From Rhodococcus sp. 4CII (GTDB lineage: Bacteria > Actinomycetota > Actinomycetes > Mycobacteriales > Mycobacteriaceae), in NCBI RefSeq assembly GCF_014256275.1, contig NZ_JACCFE010000002.1:5622001-5686000 (forward strand): a DNA stretch of 64,000 nucleotides, given 5' to 3'. Below are positions 42,085 to 55,372 of this stretch, one piece after another. The notes under the pieces were generated by a model, which ran no database searches, was not told the origin of the DNA, and saw nothing but the letters and a program-made list of their open reading frames with translations. The position numbers and the translations under genes were made by a program. Positions within the stretch are counted from its first letter, which is position 1, and every line of letters starts with the position of its first letter.

Positions 42085-42753
42085 GTGACGCGAATTACCA
42101 CGCCCCCGGAGTCGGGACAACCGGCTCCGGGGAAGGACAGAACGTTGAAGGCCTCGTTTGCTGCGGTGACCGCACTGGTGGTGATCGCGGTTGTCGCAGC
42201 CGGATGGTTCGGCTTCGGGTGGGCGCGTGCTCTCTTCGTGGACAAGCCGATCGCCGACGCGCGCGACTCCGCGCTGGCGGGCGCCCAGCAGGCCGCGATC
42301 AACCTCAATTCGGTCGATTCCGCGGACCTCGACGGATCCTTCGAGAATATGAAGTCGTCCATCACGGGCGACAAGATGAACCAGGATCTGCAGTCGACGA
42401 TGGACGGGTTCACCGACCAGATGCGTCAGTCGAGGGCGGCGAGCAAGGCCGAATTGATCCAGGGCACCCTCACCGAATTGAACACCGACGACGGCACCGC
42501 CAAGGCGCTGGTCGTCGTGGCTGTCACCACCACCTGGCCGGATCGCTTCGACAAGGCCAAGGTGACGATGCGGATGGACGTCGAGGACGTGGACGGGGTC
42601 TGGAAGGCGTCGTCGGTGGAACCGGTGGGCGGACGTATTCCGCTCGAGAACGGTCCGGTACCCGCCGCCGGCGCTGCCCCCGCTCCCACAGACCAGGCGC
42701 CGGCTCCCGCCGAGCAGGCGCCGGCCCCCGAGGGCGACAGCGGCGGCCAGTAG
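42085..42753 (+). CDS. Mce-associated membrane protein (Mas-1)
   Basis: 222 residues: one transmembrane helix (~residues 24-46) and a predicted extracytoplasmic domain with the Mas pattern (ARDSALAGAQQAAINLNSVD … MDVEDVDGVWKASSVEPVGG), ending in a Pro/Ala-rich tail (PAPTDQAPAPAEQAPAP). Such genes routinely follow mceF and stabilise the complex in mycobacteria. GTG start 53 bp after mceF. Confidence 0.88.
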   Translation: MTRITTPPESGQPAPGKDRTLKASFAAVTALVVIAVVAAGWFGFGWARALFVDKPIADARDSALAGAQQAAINLNSVDSADLDGSFENMKSSITGDKMNQDLQSTMDGFTDQMRQSRAASKAELIQGTLTELNTDDGTAKALVVVAVTTTWPDRFDKAKVTMRMDVEDVDGVWKASSVEPVGGRIPLENGPVPAAGAAPAPTDQAPAPAEQAPAPEGDSGGQ

Positions 42754-42832
42754 TTCCGATGTGCCACAGCGGCGTGCCGCTGTGGTGTCCACGTCGACGA
42801 CAGCTCGTCGTGCAATGAGAAAGTGGTGAATT

Positions 42833-43735
42833 ATGCCCCCCAAGCGCCGCAACAACGTGCCGGACAGCGCTGCAAAGGGCAGGCGTCCGCGCGTGGCGGG
42901 GACCCGTCAGGTAACGCCGAAGCCGGAATCGACTTCGAAGCCGGACGTGGTGAAGAAGCCGGAAGCCCTCGAGAAGCTGGACGTGGTGGAGAAGCCGGAC
43001 CTGGTGGAGAAGCCGGACCTGGTGAAGAAGCCGGACCTCGTGAAGAAGCCTACGCCGGGCGAGAAGTCGGCCCCGGTGGCGAAGGAGGCGGCGGCGACCG
43101 CGGCAGCGACCGCGACCACGACCACGACCGACACCGCGAAGGCGTCGGCGGGTAAGGCGAAGGTCCCGAACCTTCAGCCCCGCATAGGCAAGCAGCAGGC
43201 ACCGCCCGTCGCCGAGGCCGGCGCGGCCGGCGAAACCGGTCGGATCACCTGGAAGCTCGTCGGGATCCTCGGCGCCGTGGCGGTGGTGCTCGGTGTGTTC
43301 GCGGTCGTCGCGGCGTTCAAGCCCGGCGCGCACATCACGAACACCGCCTGGGTCGACGCGGGAGCGACCGCCGAGGTGACGAAGGCGGGGACCGAGGCGA
43401 TCGAGACGCTGTACACCTACAGCTACGAGACCATCGATCAGGACTTCGACAAGGCGCGTGGCTATCTCAACGATGCCAAGCGTGCCGAGTTCGACTCCAC
43501 CGCGGATACCACCAAACAAGCTGCGATCCAGACGAAGACGGCCACCCAGGCCTCCGTCACGGACATCGGGGTCACGGTGCTCGACGGCGACCGCGCCGAG
43601 CTTCTGGCGCACATGAACGTCAGCGCCACGGGTGATGCGGTCGCTCAGGGTAGTGCTGCCACCCCGCTGTCGATCAAGATGGAGAAGATCGACGGCAAGT
43701 GGGTGCTCTCCGACATCTCCGACAGCGAGGGCTGA
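42833..43735 (+). CDS. Mce-associated membrane protein (Mas-2) with Lys-Pro repeat N-terminus
   Basis: 300 residues. The N-terminal ~135 residues are cytoplasmic, highly charged and include KPD(L/V)V-type repeats (residues ~35-70) and an Ala/Thr run; then one transmembrane helix (~residues 138-160) and a Mas-type domain (ETLYTYSYETIDQDFDKARGYL … IKMEKIDGKWVLSDI). Probably anchors or regulates the Mce complex; mechanism unknown. A short hairpin follows. Confidence 0.87.
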   Translation: MPPKRRNNVPDSAAKGRRPRVAGTRQVTPKPESTSKPDVVKKPEALEKLDVVEKPDLVEKPDLVKKPDLVKKPTPGEKSAPVAKEAAATAAATATTTTTDTAKASAGKAKVPNLQPRIGKQQAPPVAEAGAAGETGRITWKLVGILGAVAVVLGVFAVVAAFKPGAHITNTAWVDAGATAEVTKAGTEAIETLYTYSYETIDQDFDKARGYLNDAKRAEFDSTADTTKQAAIQTKTATQASVTDIGVTVLDGDRAELLAHMNVSATGDAVAQGSAATPLSIKMEKIDGKWVLSDISDSEG

Positions 43736-43765
43736 TTCGGACACCTGAAAGGTATTGTGCCCGAA
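43736..43765. terminator. Hairpin between convergent mas and mmpL genes
   Basis: TTCGGACAC (43736-43744) pairs with GTGCCCGAA (43757-43765) with one mismatch, 12-nt loop. Located directly after the Mas-2 stop; modest stability. Confidence 0.45.
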
Positions 43766-43771
43766 CAAGAA

Positions 43772-45934
43772 TCACGATTGAGCGGGAATCTGTTGCCGCG
43801 GTGACCGTTTCGGATCATCCGGTGAACCGGGGGTGGGTGTCTTGCGTGCCAGGAATCCCGGTGCCCACCAGTTGGCCTCGCCCATCAGCTTCACCAGGGC
43901 GGGAACCAGCATCATGCGGATGACGGTGGCGTCGATGAGCAGCGCCACGATCATGCCGAGCCCGATGAACCGCATCATCGTCAGCTCCGAGAGCGTGAAC
44001 GCACCGGTGACGACGATCAGCAGCGCGGCGGCCGCCGTCACGATGCGCCCCGTGTGTGCCGTGCCGATCCGGACGGCCTCCTCCGTCGACGCGCCCTGGT
44101 CGTGGGCCTCGACCATCCGGGACATCAGGAAGATCTCGTAGTCGGTGGAGAGTCCGAACACCACCGCGATGATCAGCACGACCATCGTCGCGGGCAGCGG
44201 CCCTGGCGTCACGCCGAGGAAACCGGCGCCGTGACCGTCCTCGAAGATCCACGTGAGCACGCCGAAGGACGCGGCGAGGCTGAGGGTGGCCATCGCGATC
44301 GCCTTCAGCGGCAGCACCACGGACCGGAACGCGAACAGCATCAGGGCGAAGGTGACCGCCACCATGATCCCGATCATCCACGGCAGTCGCGCGGCCATCG
44401 CGTCCAGTCCGTCGGAGGTCAGGGCGTTCAGCCCGCCCAGCATCTTCACGGTCCCTTCCGGGGGCGGGAGGTCGCGCAGTGCGGCGGTCGTCGCCATGGC
44501 CCCCGGCGTCCGGTCGGCGTCGTCGAAGATGGCCCGGATGGCGACGAACGTGCCGGTGGCCCCCACCGGGACCACCCGCTGGACGCCGTCGACCGCGGCG
44601 GTCGCCCGGAAGAACTCTGCCGTGGCGGCCGGGGGCGGGGCCTTGCCGTCGCTGCCCTGCAGGATCAGCGTTGCGCCGTTGTTGGCGAGCGGAAAGTCGG
44701 CGGCGAGATCCTCGACGGCCAGACGGAGCGGGTGAGCCGCGGGCAGCCCGGTGTGGTCGAGATCGCCCAGCGACGCGCCCGTGAGGGGTGCCGCGAGCAC
44801 GAGCAGCCCCGCCACGATGCCCGACGCGATCGCGACGGGGCGCCGCATGACCCGGGCGGCGACGCCGCCCCAGAATCGGTGCGCCCGGTCTTCGCCGCGT
44901 TCGACCACGCCCGGTCGCCACGTCAGCGAATTGATGCGCGGCCCGAGCAGAGCGAGCGCCGCGGGCAATGCCGACAGCGACAGCACCGCCGCGATCCCGA
45001 TGGCCGCCATCCCCCCGTAGGCGAAGGACCGGACGATGGCCTGGGGAAAGACGAGCATGCCCACGAATCCGCACACGAGGAGGAGGGCGGAGAACCCCAC
45101 GGTCCGGCCGGCGGTGGCGAGCGTCCGCCGGACGGCGTCGTCCGGTCGGGCGCCCGACCGCAACTCCTCGCGGAACCGGGTCACGACGAACAGCCCGTAG
45201 TCGATGGACATGCCGAGACCGACGAGGCTCGCGATGTTCACCGAGAACGCGCTGACTTCGGTGAAGTACGAGATCACGCGCAGGGCGCCGAGTGCGCCGA
45301 GGATCGCGAGACCGCCGACGCACAGCGGGACCGCCGCGCCGACGAGGCCGCCGAAGATGACGAGCAGAAGTAGCAGCAGGAGCGGGAACGACACCGTCTC
45401 GGCGCGCAGCAGGTCGCGCTCGGACGCCTCGTTGAAGGCGTTGGCGGCCGCGCTGAAGCCGCTGAACTCCTGTTCCGTGCCATCGATGACCAGCAGGGGC
45501 CGGAGGTCGTGGTACGCGGCGATCCGAGTGTTCTCGTCGCCGTTCAGCGACAGCACCACCAGCCCTTCGGTGCCGTCGGTGGACCGCAGGAACTCCTTCG
45601 CCTGCGGCGGCGCCGACCAGTACGACAGGGGAGTGCCGGCGAGCGCTCCTGGGTCGATCTGCGCGAGGTGGGCGGCCACGTCGGGCCCGAGATCGTCGAG
45701 CGTCGCGCCCGGACGGGCGTGGTAGGTCACAGCCAGGTCGGGGGTCTGGCGTCCGAGCGTCCCCTCGATCAGGCGCTCGACGCGCGCGGACTCGCTGCCC
45801 GGGTCGGTGTATCCGCCCAGGCTCAGCCGGTCGAACACGCCCGAACCCCACGCCCCGCCGAGCAGCACCAGCAGCACCGTGACGGCGAGGACCAGCGTCG
45901 GGCGGGCGACGACGAACGAACTCCAGCGCGTCAC
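43772..45934 (-). CDS. MmpL-family RND transporter
   Basis: 720 residues, two tandem halves each with a helix, a large extracytoplasmic domain and a 5-helix bundle. Hallmarks: VGLGMSIDYGLFVVTRFREEL in the first half and FGLSTDYEIFLMSRMVEAH in the second, both with the Asp-Tyr pair used for proton relay. Exports lipids or drugs in actinobacteria. GTG start. It is convergent with the mce operon and divergent from rpoB; the link with Mce lipid traffic is suggestive only. Confidence 0.9.
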   Translation of the reverse strand: MTRWSSFVVARPTLVLAVTVLLVLLGGAWGSGVFDRLSLGGYTDPGSESARVERLIEGTLGRQTPDLAVTYHARPGATLDDLGPDVAAHLAQIDPGALAGTPLSYWSAPPQAKEFLRSTDGTEGLVVLSLNGDENTRIAAYHDLRPLLVIDGTEQEFSGFSAAANAFNEASERDLLRAETVSFPLLLLLLLVIFGGLVGAAVPLCVGGLAILGALGALRVISYFTEVSAFSVNIASLVGLGMSIDYGLFVVTRFREELRSGARPDDAVRRTLATAGRTVGFSALLLVCGFVGMLVFPQAIVRSFAYGGMAAIGIAAVLSLSALPAALALLGPRINSLTWRPGVVERGEDRAHRFWGGVAARVMRRPVAIASGIVAGLLVLAAPLTGASLGDLDHTGLPAAHPLRLAVEDLAADFPLANNGATLILQGSDGKAPPPAATAEFFRATAAVDGVQRVVPVGATGTFVAIRAIFDDADRTPGAMATTAALRDLPPPEGTVKMLGGLNALTSDGLDAMAARLPWMIGIMVAVTFALMLFAFRSVVLPLKAIAMATLSLAASFGVLTWIFEDGHGAGFLGVTPGPLPATMVVLIIAVVFGLSTDYEIFLMSRMVEAHDQGASTEEAVRIGTAHTGRIVTAAAALLIVVTGAFTLSELTMMRFIGLGMIVALLIDATVIRMMLVPALVKLMGEANWWAPGFLARKTPTPGSPDDPKRSPRQQIPAQS

Positions 45935-46080
45935 GGCTCTGCTTCCCTCGAGAAATCGACTTCCGATCGCGTGCGCATATTGTTCACCGCCCGTCAGCGG
46001 GTGGGAAGGGGTGCCGGAAACGGCCCGTCGGCCGGGCGAAACGACACGACACGCCCCCTAACTCTTGACGCCGCGATGAT

Positions 46081-46121
46081 CACGCGTCACTCTGATGCGT
46101 GAACATGCGCAGTGACGCGTG
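46081..46121. promoter_or_regulatory. 11-bp perfect inverted repeat between mmpL and rpoB
   Basis: CACGCGTCACT (46081-46091) is repeated inverted as AGTGACGCGTG (46111-46121); inside, TGCG/CGCA pairs again. Position is upstream of both divergent genes. Could be an operator for the MmpL gene or a structural element. Confidence 0.5.
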
Positions 46122-46159
46122 GCCGAGCGCCCGGCTGGGTGCTGTTTCGGGTGCCCGAC

Positions 46160-46188
46160 TCGACATCTACTGAGTTTGGGTGTACTTT
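46160..46188 (+). promoter_or_regulatory. Candidate rpoB promoter
   Basis: TCGACA (46160-46165), 17-nt spacer, TACTTT (46183-46188). A start near 46195 gives a leader of ~170 nt before the TTG start. The stretch just after the -10 (TTGGACGTTGCGCTGGCTGC) resembles what I recall of mycobacterial rpoB leaders. Confidence 0.45.
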
Positions 46189-46363
46189 TGGACGTTGCGC
46201 TGGCTGCCTCCTGTCCACCTCTCGTCCGTACCGCTGCGAAGTGATCCACTCCTCAGCAACTGTGACGAGTTTCGTTCGGGTCGTGACCAGCGAAATTCGA
46301 AGCAGATACAGCGGCGGTCGCAACAGCAAGAGCGGCCCGCGTGAGGTGCTGGAAGGACGCATC

Positions 46364-49300
46364 TTGGCAGTCTCTAGCCAGACCAAGGCAGTTTCCGGAA
46401 TCCCCGGAGCCCCGAAGAGGGTTTCGTTCGCAAAGATTCGCGAACCCCTCGAAGTTCCCGGGCTTCTTGATCTACAAACCGATTCGTTCGAGTGGTTGAT
46501 CGGTGCGCAGAGCTGGCGCGAGCGCGCCGCCGCTCGTGGCGACAGCGCAATCTCCGGCGGTCTCGAGGACATTCTCGCGGAGCTTTCCCCGATCGAGGAT
46601 TTCTCGGGCTCGATGTCTCTGTCCTTCTCGGACCCGCGCTTCGACGAGGTGAAGGCCTCGACGGACGAGTGCAAAGACAAGGACATGACCTACGCGGCGC
46701 CGTTGTTCGTCACCGCGGAGTTCATCAACAACAACACCGGTGAGATCAAGAGCCAGACGGTCTTCATGGGCGACTTCCCGATGATGACCGACAAGGGCAC
46801 GTTCATCATCAACGGCACCGAGCGTGTCGTGGTCTCGCAGCTGGTGCGTTCCCCCGGCGTCTACTTCGACCACTCCGTCGACAAGGGCACCGAGAAGGAC
46901 CTGCACAGCGTCAAGGTCATCCCCGGCCGTGGTGCATGGCTCGAGTTCGACGTCGACAAGCGCGACACGGTCGGCGTCCGCATCGACCGCAAGCGCCGCC
47001 AGCCCGTCACCGTGCTGCTGAAGGCCCTCGGCTGGACCACCGAGCAGATCACCGAGCGCTTCGGCTTCTCGGAGATCCTCATGGCGACCCTCGAGAAGGA
47101 CAACACCGCCGGCACCGACGAGGCGCTGCTCGACATCTACCGCAAGCTGCGTCCGGGCGAGCCGCCCACCAAGGAAAGCGCGCAGACGCTCCTGGAGAAC
47201 CTGTTCTTCAAGGACAAGCGCTACGACCTGGCTCGCGTGGGTCGCTACAAGATCAACAAGAAGCTGGGCCTGAACACCGGGCAGCCGATCGTCGCGTCGA
47301 CCCTCACCGAGGAAGACATCGTCGCCACCATCGAGTACCTGGTGCGCCTGCACGCCGGTGACACCGAGATGACCGCCCCCGGCGGCGTCGCGGTGCCCGT
47401 CGAGGTCGACGACATCGACCACTTCGGCAACCGTCGTCTGCGCACGGTCGGTGAGCTCATCCAGAACCAGATCCGCGTGGGCCTGTCCCGCATGGAGCGC
47501 GTGGTTCGCGAGCGCATGACCACCCAGGACGTCGAGGCGATCACGCCGCAGACGCTGATCAACATCCGGCCCGTCGTCGCCGCGATCAAGGAGTTCTTCG
47601 GAACCTCCCAGCTGTCGCAGTTCATGGACCAGAACAACCCGCTGTCGGGGCTGACGCACAAGCGTCGTCTGTCCGCTCTCGGCCCGGGTGGTCTGTCCCG
47701 TGAGCGCGCCGGCCTGGAGGTGCGAGACGTTCACCCGTCGCACTACGGCCGCATGTGCCCGATCGAGACCCCTGAAGGCCCGAACATCGGCCTGATCGGT
47801 TCGCTGTCGGTGTACGCCCGGGTCAACCCGTTCGGCTTCATCGAGACGCCGTACCGCAAGGTCGAGAACGGCCAGGTCACCGACCAGGTCGACTACCTCA
47901 CCGCGGACGAAGAGGACCGCCACGTCGTCGCCCAGGCCAACTCGGCCGTCGACGCCAACGGCCACTTCACCGACGATCGCATTCTGGTCCGTCGTAAGGG
48001 TGGCGAGGTCGAGTTCGTCTCGTCCGCCGAGATCGACTACATGGACGTCTCGCCGCGGCAGATGGTGTCCGTCGCGACCGCGATGATCCCGTTCCTCGAG
48101 CACGACGACGCCAACCGTGCCCTGATGGGCGCGAACATGCAGCGTCAGGCGGTGCCGCTCGTTCGCAGCGAGGCTCCGCTGGTCGGTACCGGCATGGAGT
48201 TGCGTGCCGCCGTCGACGCGGGCGACGTCATCGTCACCGAGAAGACCGGTGTCGTGGAAGAGGTCTCCGCCGACTACGTCACGGTCATGGCCGACGACGG
48301 TAGCCGCAAGACCTACCGGATGCGCAAGTTCGCGCGTTCGAACCAGGGCACCTGCGCCAACCAGCGTCCCATCGTGGACGAGGGACAGCGTGTCGAGTCC
48401 GGACAGGTCCTCGCCGACGGCCCCTGCACCGAGAACGGTGAGATGGCGCTCGGCAAGAACCTGCTCGTCGCGATCATGCCGTGGGAAGGCCACAACTACG
48501 AGGACGCGATCATCCTGTCGCAGCGCCTCGTGGAAGAGGACGTCCTGACCTCGATCCACATCGAGGAGCACGAGATCGATGCCCGCGACACCAAGCTCGG
48601 TGCCGAGGAGATCACTCGCGACATCCCGAACGTCTCCGACGAGGTCCTCGCCGACCTCGACGAGCGCGGCATCATCCGTATCGGTGCCGAGGTTCGTGAC
48701 GGTGACGTGCTGGTCGGAAAGGTCACGCCGAAGGGCGAGACCGAGCTGACCCCCGAGGAGCGCCTGCTGCGCGCCATCTTCGGTGAGAAGGCCCGCGAGG
48801 TTCGTGACACGTCGCTGAAGGTTCCCCACGGTGAGACCGGCAAGGTCATCGGCATCCGCGTGTTCTCGCGCGACGACGACGACGATCTGCCCCCCGGTGT
48901 CAACGAGCTGGTCCGTGTCTACGTGGCTCAGAAGCGCAAGATCCAGGACGGCGACAAGCTCGCCGGCCGCCACGGCAACAAGGGCGTCATCGGCAAGATC
49001 CTCCCGCAGGAGGACATGCCGTTCCTGCCCGACGGCACCCCGATCGACATCATCCTGAACACCCACGGTGTTCCGCGTCGTATGAACATCGGCCAGATCC
49101 TGGAGACCCACCTCGGGTGGATCGGCAAGACCGGCTGGAACGTTCAGATCGCCGGCGACGGCTCCCGTCCCGATTGGGCGGAGCAGTTGCCGGAGGAGAT
49201 GCTGTCGGCGCCTTCCGACTCCAACATCGCCACCCCCGTGTTCGACGGCGCCAAGGAGGACGAGCTCACCGGTCTCCTCGGTTCGACGCTGCCGAACCGC

Positions 49301-49852
49301 GACGGCGAGGTCATGGTCGCGTCCGACGGAAAGGCCACGTTGTTCGACGGCCGTTCCGGCGAGCCGTTCCCGTACCCGGTCTCGGTCGGCTACATGTACA
49401 TCATCAAGCTGCACCACCTGGTCGACGACAAGATCCACGCTCGTTCGACCGGTCCGTACTCGATGATCACCCAGCAGCCGCTCGGCGGTAAGGCCCAGTT
49501 CGGTGGCCAGCGCTTCGGTGAGATGGAGTGCTGGGCGATGCAGGCCTACGGCGCGGCATACACGCTGCAGGAACTGCTCACCATCAAGTCGGACGACGTG
49601 GTGGGTCGAGTCAAGGTGTACGAGGCCATCGTCAAGGGCGAGAACATCCCCGAGCCGGGCATCCCCGAGTCGTTCAAGGTGCTCTTGAAGGAGCTCCAGT
49701 CGCTCTGCCTCAACGTGGAGGTGCTGTCCTCGGACGGCGCGGCCATCGCGATGGCCGACGGCGACGACGAGGACCTGGAGCGGGCCGCTGCGAACCTGGG
49801 CATCAACCTGTCCCGGAACGAAGCGGCGACGGTCGACGACCTCGCGAACTAG
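46364..49852 (+). CDS. rpoB: RNA polymerase β subunit
   Basis: 1162 residues from the TTG at 46364, which has GGAAGGA 6 nt upstream; GTG at 46346 is an alternative and mycobacterial rpoB is also TTG-annotated. The rifampicin region GTSQLSQFMDQNNPLSGL followed by THKRRLSALGPGG is wild type: Asp422, His432 and Ser437 correspond to E. coli 516, 526 and 531. No internal breaks. Terminates with NLGINLSRNEAATVDDLAN. A hairpin separates it from rpoC 118 bp away. Confidence 0.97.
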   Translation: MAVSSQTKAVSGIPGAPKRVSFAKIREPLEVPGLLDLQTDSFEWLIGAQSWRERAAARGDSAISGGLEDILAELSPIEDFSGSMSLSFSDPRFDEVKASTDECKDKDMTYAAPLFVTAEFINNNTGEIKSQTVFMGDFPMMTDKGTFIINGTERVVVSQLVRSPGVYFDHSVDKGTEKDLHSVKVIPGRGAWLEFDVDKRDTVGVRIDRKRRQPVTVLLKALGWTTEQITERFGFSEILMATLEKDNTAGTDEALLDIYRKLRPGEPPTKESAQTLLENLFFKDKRYDLARVGRYKINKKLGLNTGQPIVASTLTEEDIVATIEYLVRLHAGDTEMTAPGGVAVPVEVDDIDHFGNRRLRTVGELIQNQIRVGLSRMERVVRERMTTQDVEAITPQTLINIRPVVAAIKEFFGTSQLSQFMDQNNPLSGLTHKRRLSALGPGGLSRERAGLEVRDVHPSHYGRMCPIETPEGPNIGLIGSLSVYARVNPFGFIETPYRKVENGQVTDQVDYLTADEEDRHVVAQANSAVDANGHFTDDRILVRRKGGEVEFVSSAEIDYMDVSPRQMVSVATAMIPFLEHDDANRALMGANMQRQAVPLVRSEAPLVGTGMELRAAVDAGDVIVTEKTGVVEEVSADYVTVMADDGSRKTYRMRKFARSNQGTCANQRPIVDEGQRVESGQVLADGPCTENGEMALGKNLLVAIMPWEGHNYEDAIILSQRLVEEDVLTSIHIEEHEIDARDTKLGAEEITRDIPNVSDEVLADLDERGIIRIGAEVRDGDVLVGKVTPKGETELTPEERLLRAIFGEKAREVRDTSLKVPHGETGKVIGIRVFSRDDDDDLPPGVNELVRVYVAQKRKIQDGDKLAGRHGNKGVIGKILPQEDMPFLPDGTPIDIILNTHGVPRRMNIGQILETHLGWIGKTGWNVQIAGDGSRPDWAEQLPEEMLSAPSDSNIATPVFDGAKEDELTGLLGSTLPNRDGEVMVASDGKATLFDGRSGEPFPYPVSVGYMYIIKLHHLVDDKIHARSTGPYSMITQQPLGGKAQFGGQRFGEMECWAMQAYGAAYTLQELLTIKSDDVVGRVKVYEAIVKGENIPEPGIPESFKVLLKELQSLCLNVEVLSSDGAAIAMADGDDEDLERAAANLGINLSRNEAATVDDLAN

Positions 49853-49860
49853 TTTTCGGT

Positions 49861-49890
49861 CCCCGGGTCACGGAAATCTGTGACCCGGGG
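49861..49890 (+). terminator. Hairpin in the rpoB-rpoC gap
   Basis: CCCCGGGTCAC (49861-49871) pairs perfectly with GTGACCCGGGG (49880-49890), 8-nt loop, no T-run. Within an operon it may be an RNA-processing or partial-termination site rather than a full terminator. Confidence 0.5.
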
Positions 49891-49970
49891 GCGTAGTTCA
49901 CATTTGAATTGGCAGTCAGGAATCGGCGGGCGACCGTTGATCCACAATCCCTCTGGGGAAAGGAAGTTAC

Positions 49971-53926
<3,956 letters not shown>

Positions 53927-53927
<1 letters not shown>

Positions 53928-53980
53928 GCGCTCCGCGCCCGTGAGTGGTTGACGAGTCCCAGGACTCGTCGAGCACTCAC
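53927..53980. repeat. Stop-codon-fused repeat element after rpoC
   Basis: Small hairpin GGCGCTCCGCGCC at 53927-53939, starting on the last base of the rpoC stop, followed by a larger imperfect stem (53941-53959 with 53962-53980, two mismatches). The block 53919-53943 is identical to the reverse complement of 22990-23014 at the end of yajQ. Confidence 0.7.
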
Positions 53981-53989
53981 CATCGGACG

Positions 53990-54025
53990 AAGGCCCCACC
54001 CCTCTCTCTTCGGGGGTGGGGCCTT
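53990..54025 (+). terminator. Strong hairpin terminator after rpoC
   Basis: AAGGCCCCACCCC (53990-54002) pairs perfectly with 54013-54025. Second, independent hairpin after the repeat element; ends the rpoBC operon. Confidence 0.85.
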
Positions 54026-54078
54026 CATCTGTTTTCCGCGTCTTGTCGGCGGATGTTCGCCGTTGCTAGCGTCGGAAG

Positions 54079-55305
54079 ATGGCCCGGTCGAGGTTCGCCG
54101 TCGCACTCCTGGTCGCCGTCGTCGTGGGGGCCGCGACCTCCTGTTCGGCCTCGGACACCCCGCAGAGCGAGACGACGTCGCCGGCGGCGCCTGCCACGTC
54201 CACCGGTCCCGCCGTCCTCACACCGGTGGTCGCCGATGTGGTGGCGGCACCGATACCGGTGACCGGCAGCGACGGGCTCGTGCACCTGGCCTACGAATTG
54301 CGGCTGACGAACACCGGTTCGCAGCCCGCGACGATCGCCTCGTTCCAGGTGACGGGCGACGGACGAACCCTCGTGGACCTGAGCGGCGACGCGCTGATGC
54401 CCTGGTTCCAGGCGCTCGGCGGCGGCCCGAAGACCGGCACCGTCCTCGCCCCCGGACAGCAGGGGCTGGTGTGGATCGACGCGACGGTGAACAGGCCGGA
54501 CGACGTACCCGGCAGCCTCGGACATGTCCTGACCGTGGACTTCCCGCAGGCGACGTCGCTGGTGCCTGGGCGGCTCACCGAGAACGTCGCGAACACGAAG
54601 GTCGACACCCGGGAGGCGGTCCGGATCCGCTCACCGCTCGACGGTCCACGCTGGCTCGACGGCACCGGGTGCTGCACGGTCAGCGCGCACCGTGCGGCCG
54701 TGCTGCCGATCAACGGCGAGATGCTGACTGCCGAGCGGTTCGCCATCGACTTCGTCCAACTCGACGAGCAGGGGCGGATCTTCGTCGGCGACAAGACTCA
54801 GCTGTCGAGCTACGAGTATTACGGCGCACCGGTGCGCGCCGTGTCGGACGGCAAGGTGATCGCGGTCGTGGGCGATCTGTCCGAACAGGTTCCGGGTGCC
54901 AGTCCGCAGGGACTGCCCCTCGACCAGTACGGCGGAAACCACGTCGTCCAGGACATCGGGAACGGGCGGTTCGCGTTCTACGCGCACCTGCAGCCCGGCA
55001 GCGTGGACGACATCAGCGTCGGCCAGGACCTCCGGGCGGGAGACCAGGTCGGGTTGCTGGGCAACAGCGGGAACACGGATGCGCCGCATCTACACTTCCA
55101 CGTGATGGACGGTCCGGACCCCCTGGCGTCGAACGGGGTGCCGTTCGAGTTCGACAGCTTCCAACTCGACGCACGGATGACGGGGGACAGCGTCGACGCC
55201 GCCACTGCCGGTGCTCCCGTCGTCGACGAGCCCGGAGCGCAGACCGGTGAGCGTACCGACGCGATGCCGCTCTACCTCGACGTCGTGACCTTCCCGGGCG
55301 GCTGA
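54079..55305 (+). CDS. Lipoprotein with M23 (LytM-like) peptidase domain
   Basis: 408 residues. Signal peptide ARSRFAVALLVAVVVGAATSC gives a lipobox with Cys near residue 22, so it is cell-envelope anchored. Middle region of ~130 residues is β-rich. The M23-like part runs from ~residue 195: AHRAAVLP…ERFAIDFV, AVSDGKVIAVVGD, YGGNHVVQDIG, and HLHFHVMDGPDPL, the HxH zinc motif. The first zinc ligand motif is atypical, so activity is uncertain: it may be a degenerate regulator of cell-wall hydrolases. Confidence 0.85.
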   Translation: MARSRFAVALLVAVVVGAATSCSASDTPQSETTSPAAPATSTGPAVLTPVVADVVAAPIPVTGSDGLVHLAYELRLTNTGSQPATIASFQVTGDGRTLVDLSGDALMPWFQALGGGPKTGTVLAPGQQGLVWIDATVNRPDDVPGSLGHVLTVDFPQATSLVPGRLTENVANTKVDTREAVRIRSPLDGPRWLDGTGCCTVSAHRAAVLPINGEMLTAERFAIDFVQLDEQGRIFVGDKTQLSSYEYYGAPVRAVSDGKVIAVVGDLSEQVPGASPQGLPLDQYGGNHVVQDIGNGRFAFYAHLQPGSVDDISVGQDLRAGDQVGLLGNSGNTDAPHLHFHVMDGPDPLASNGVPFEFDSFQLDARMTGDSVDAATAGAPVVDEPGAQTGERTDAMPLYLDVVTFPGG

Positions 55306-55372
55306 CTACCGGCGGCGCGACTATCCTCGACCACACCTGTCCGATATGCGTGGTTCGCTGAACGGAGACGAG

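Noticed and set aside
44054..45373. 439-codon plus-strand frame within mmpL
   Set aside because: Shadow of the MmpL coding sequence; no domain.
46472..49438. 988-codon open frame antisense to rpoB
   Set aside because: High-GC coding DNA gives long opposite-strand frames; the translation is Asp/Val/Leu/Arg-biased without domains, while rpoB on the plus strand is certain.
54001..54400. Antisense 166-codon frame near the rpoC terminator
   Set aside because: Shadow of the M23 lipoprotein gene, which has a signal peptide and HxH motif.
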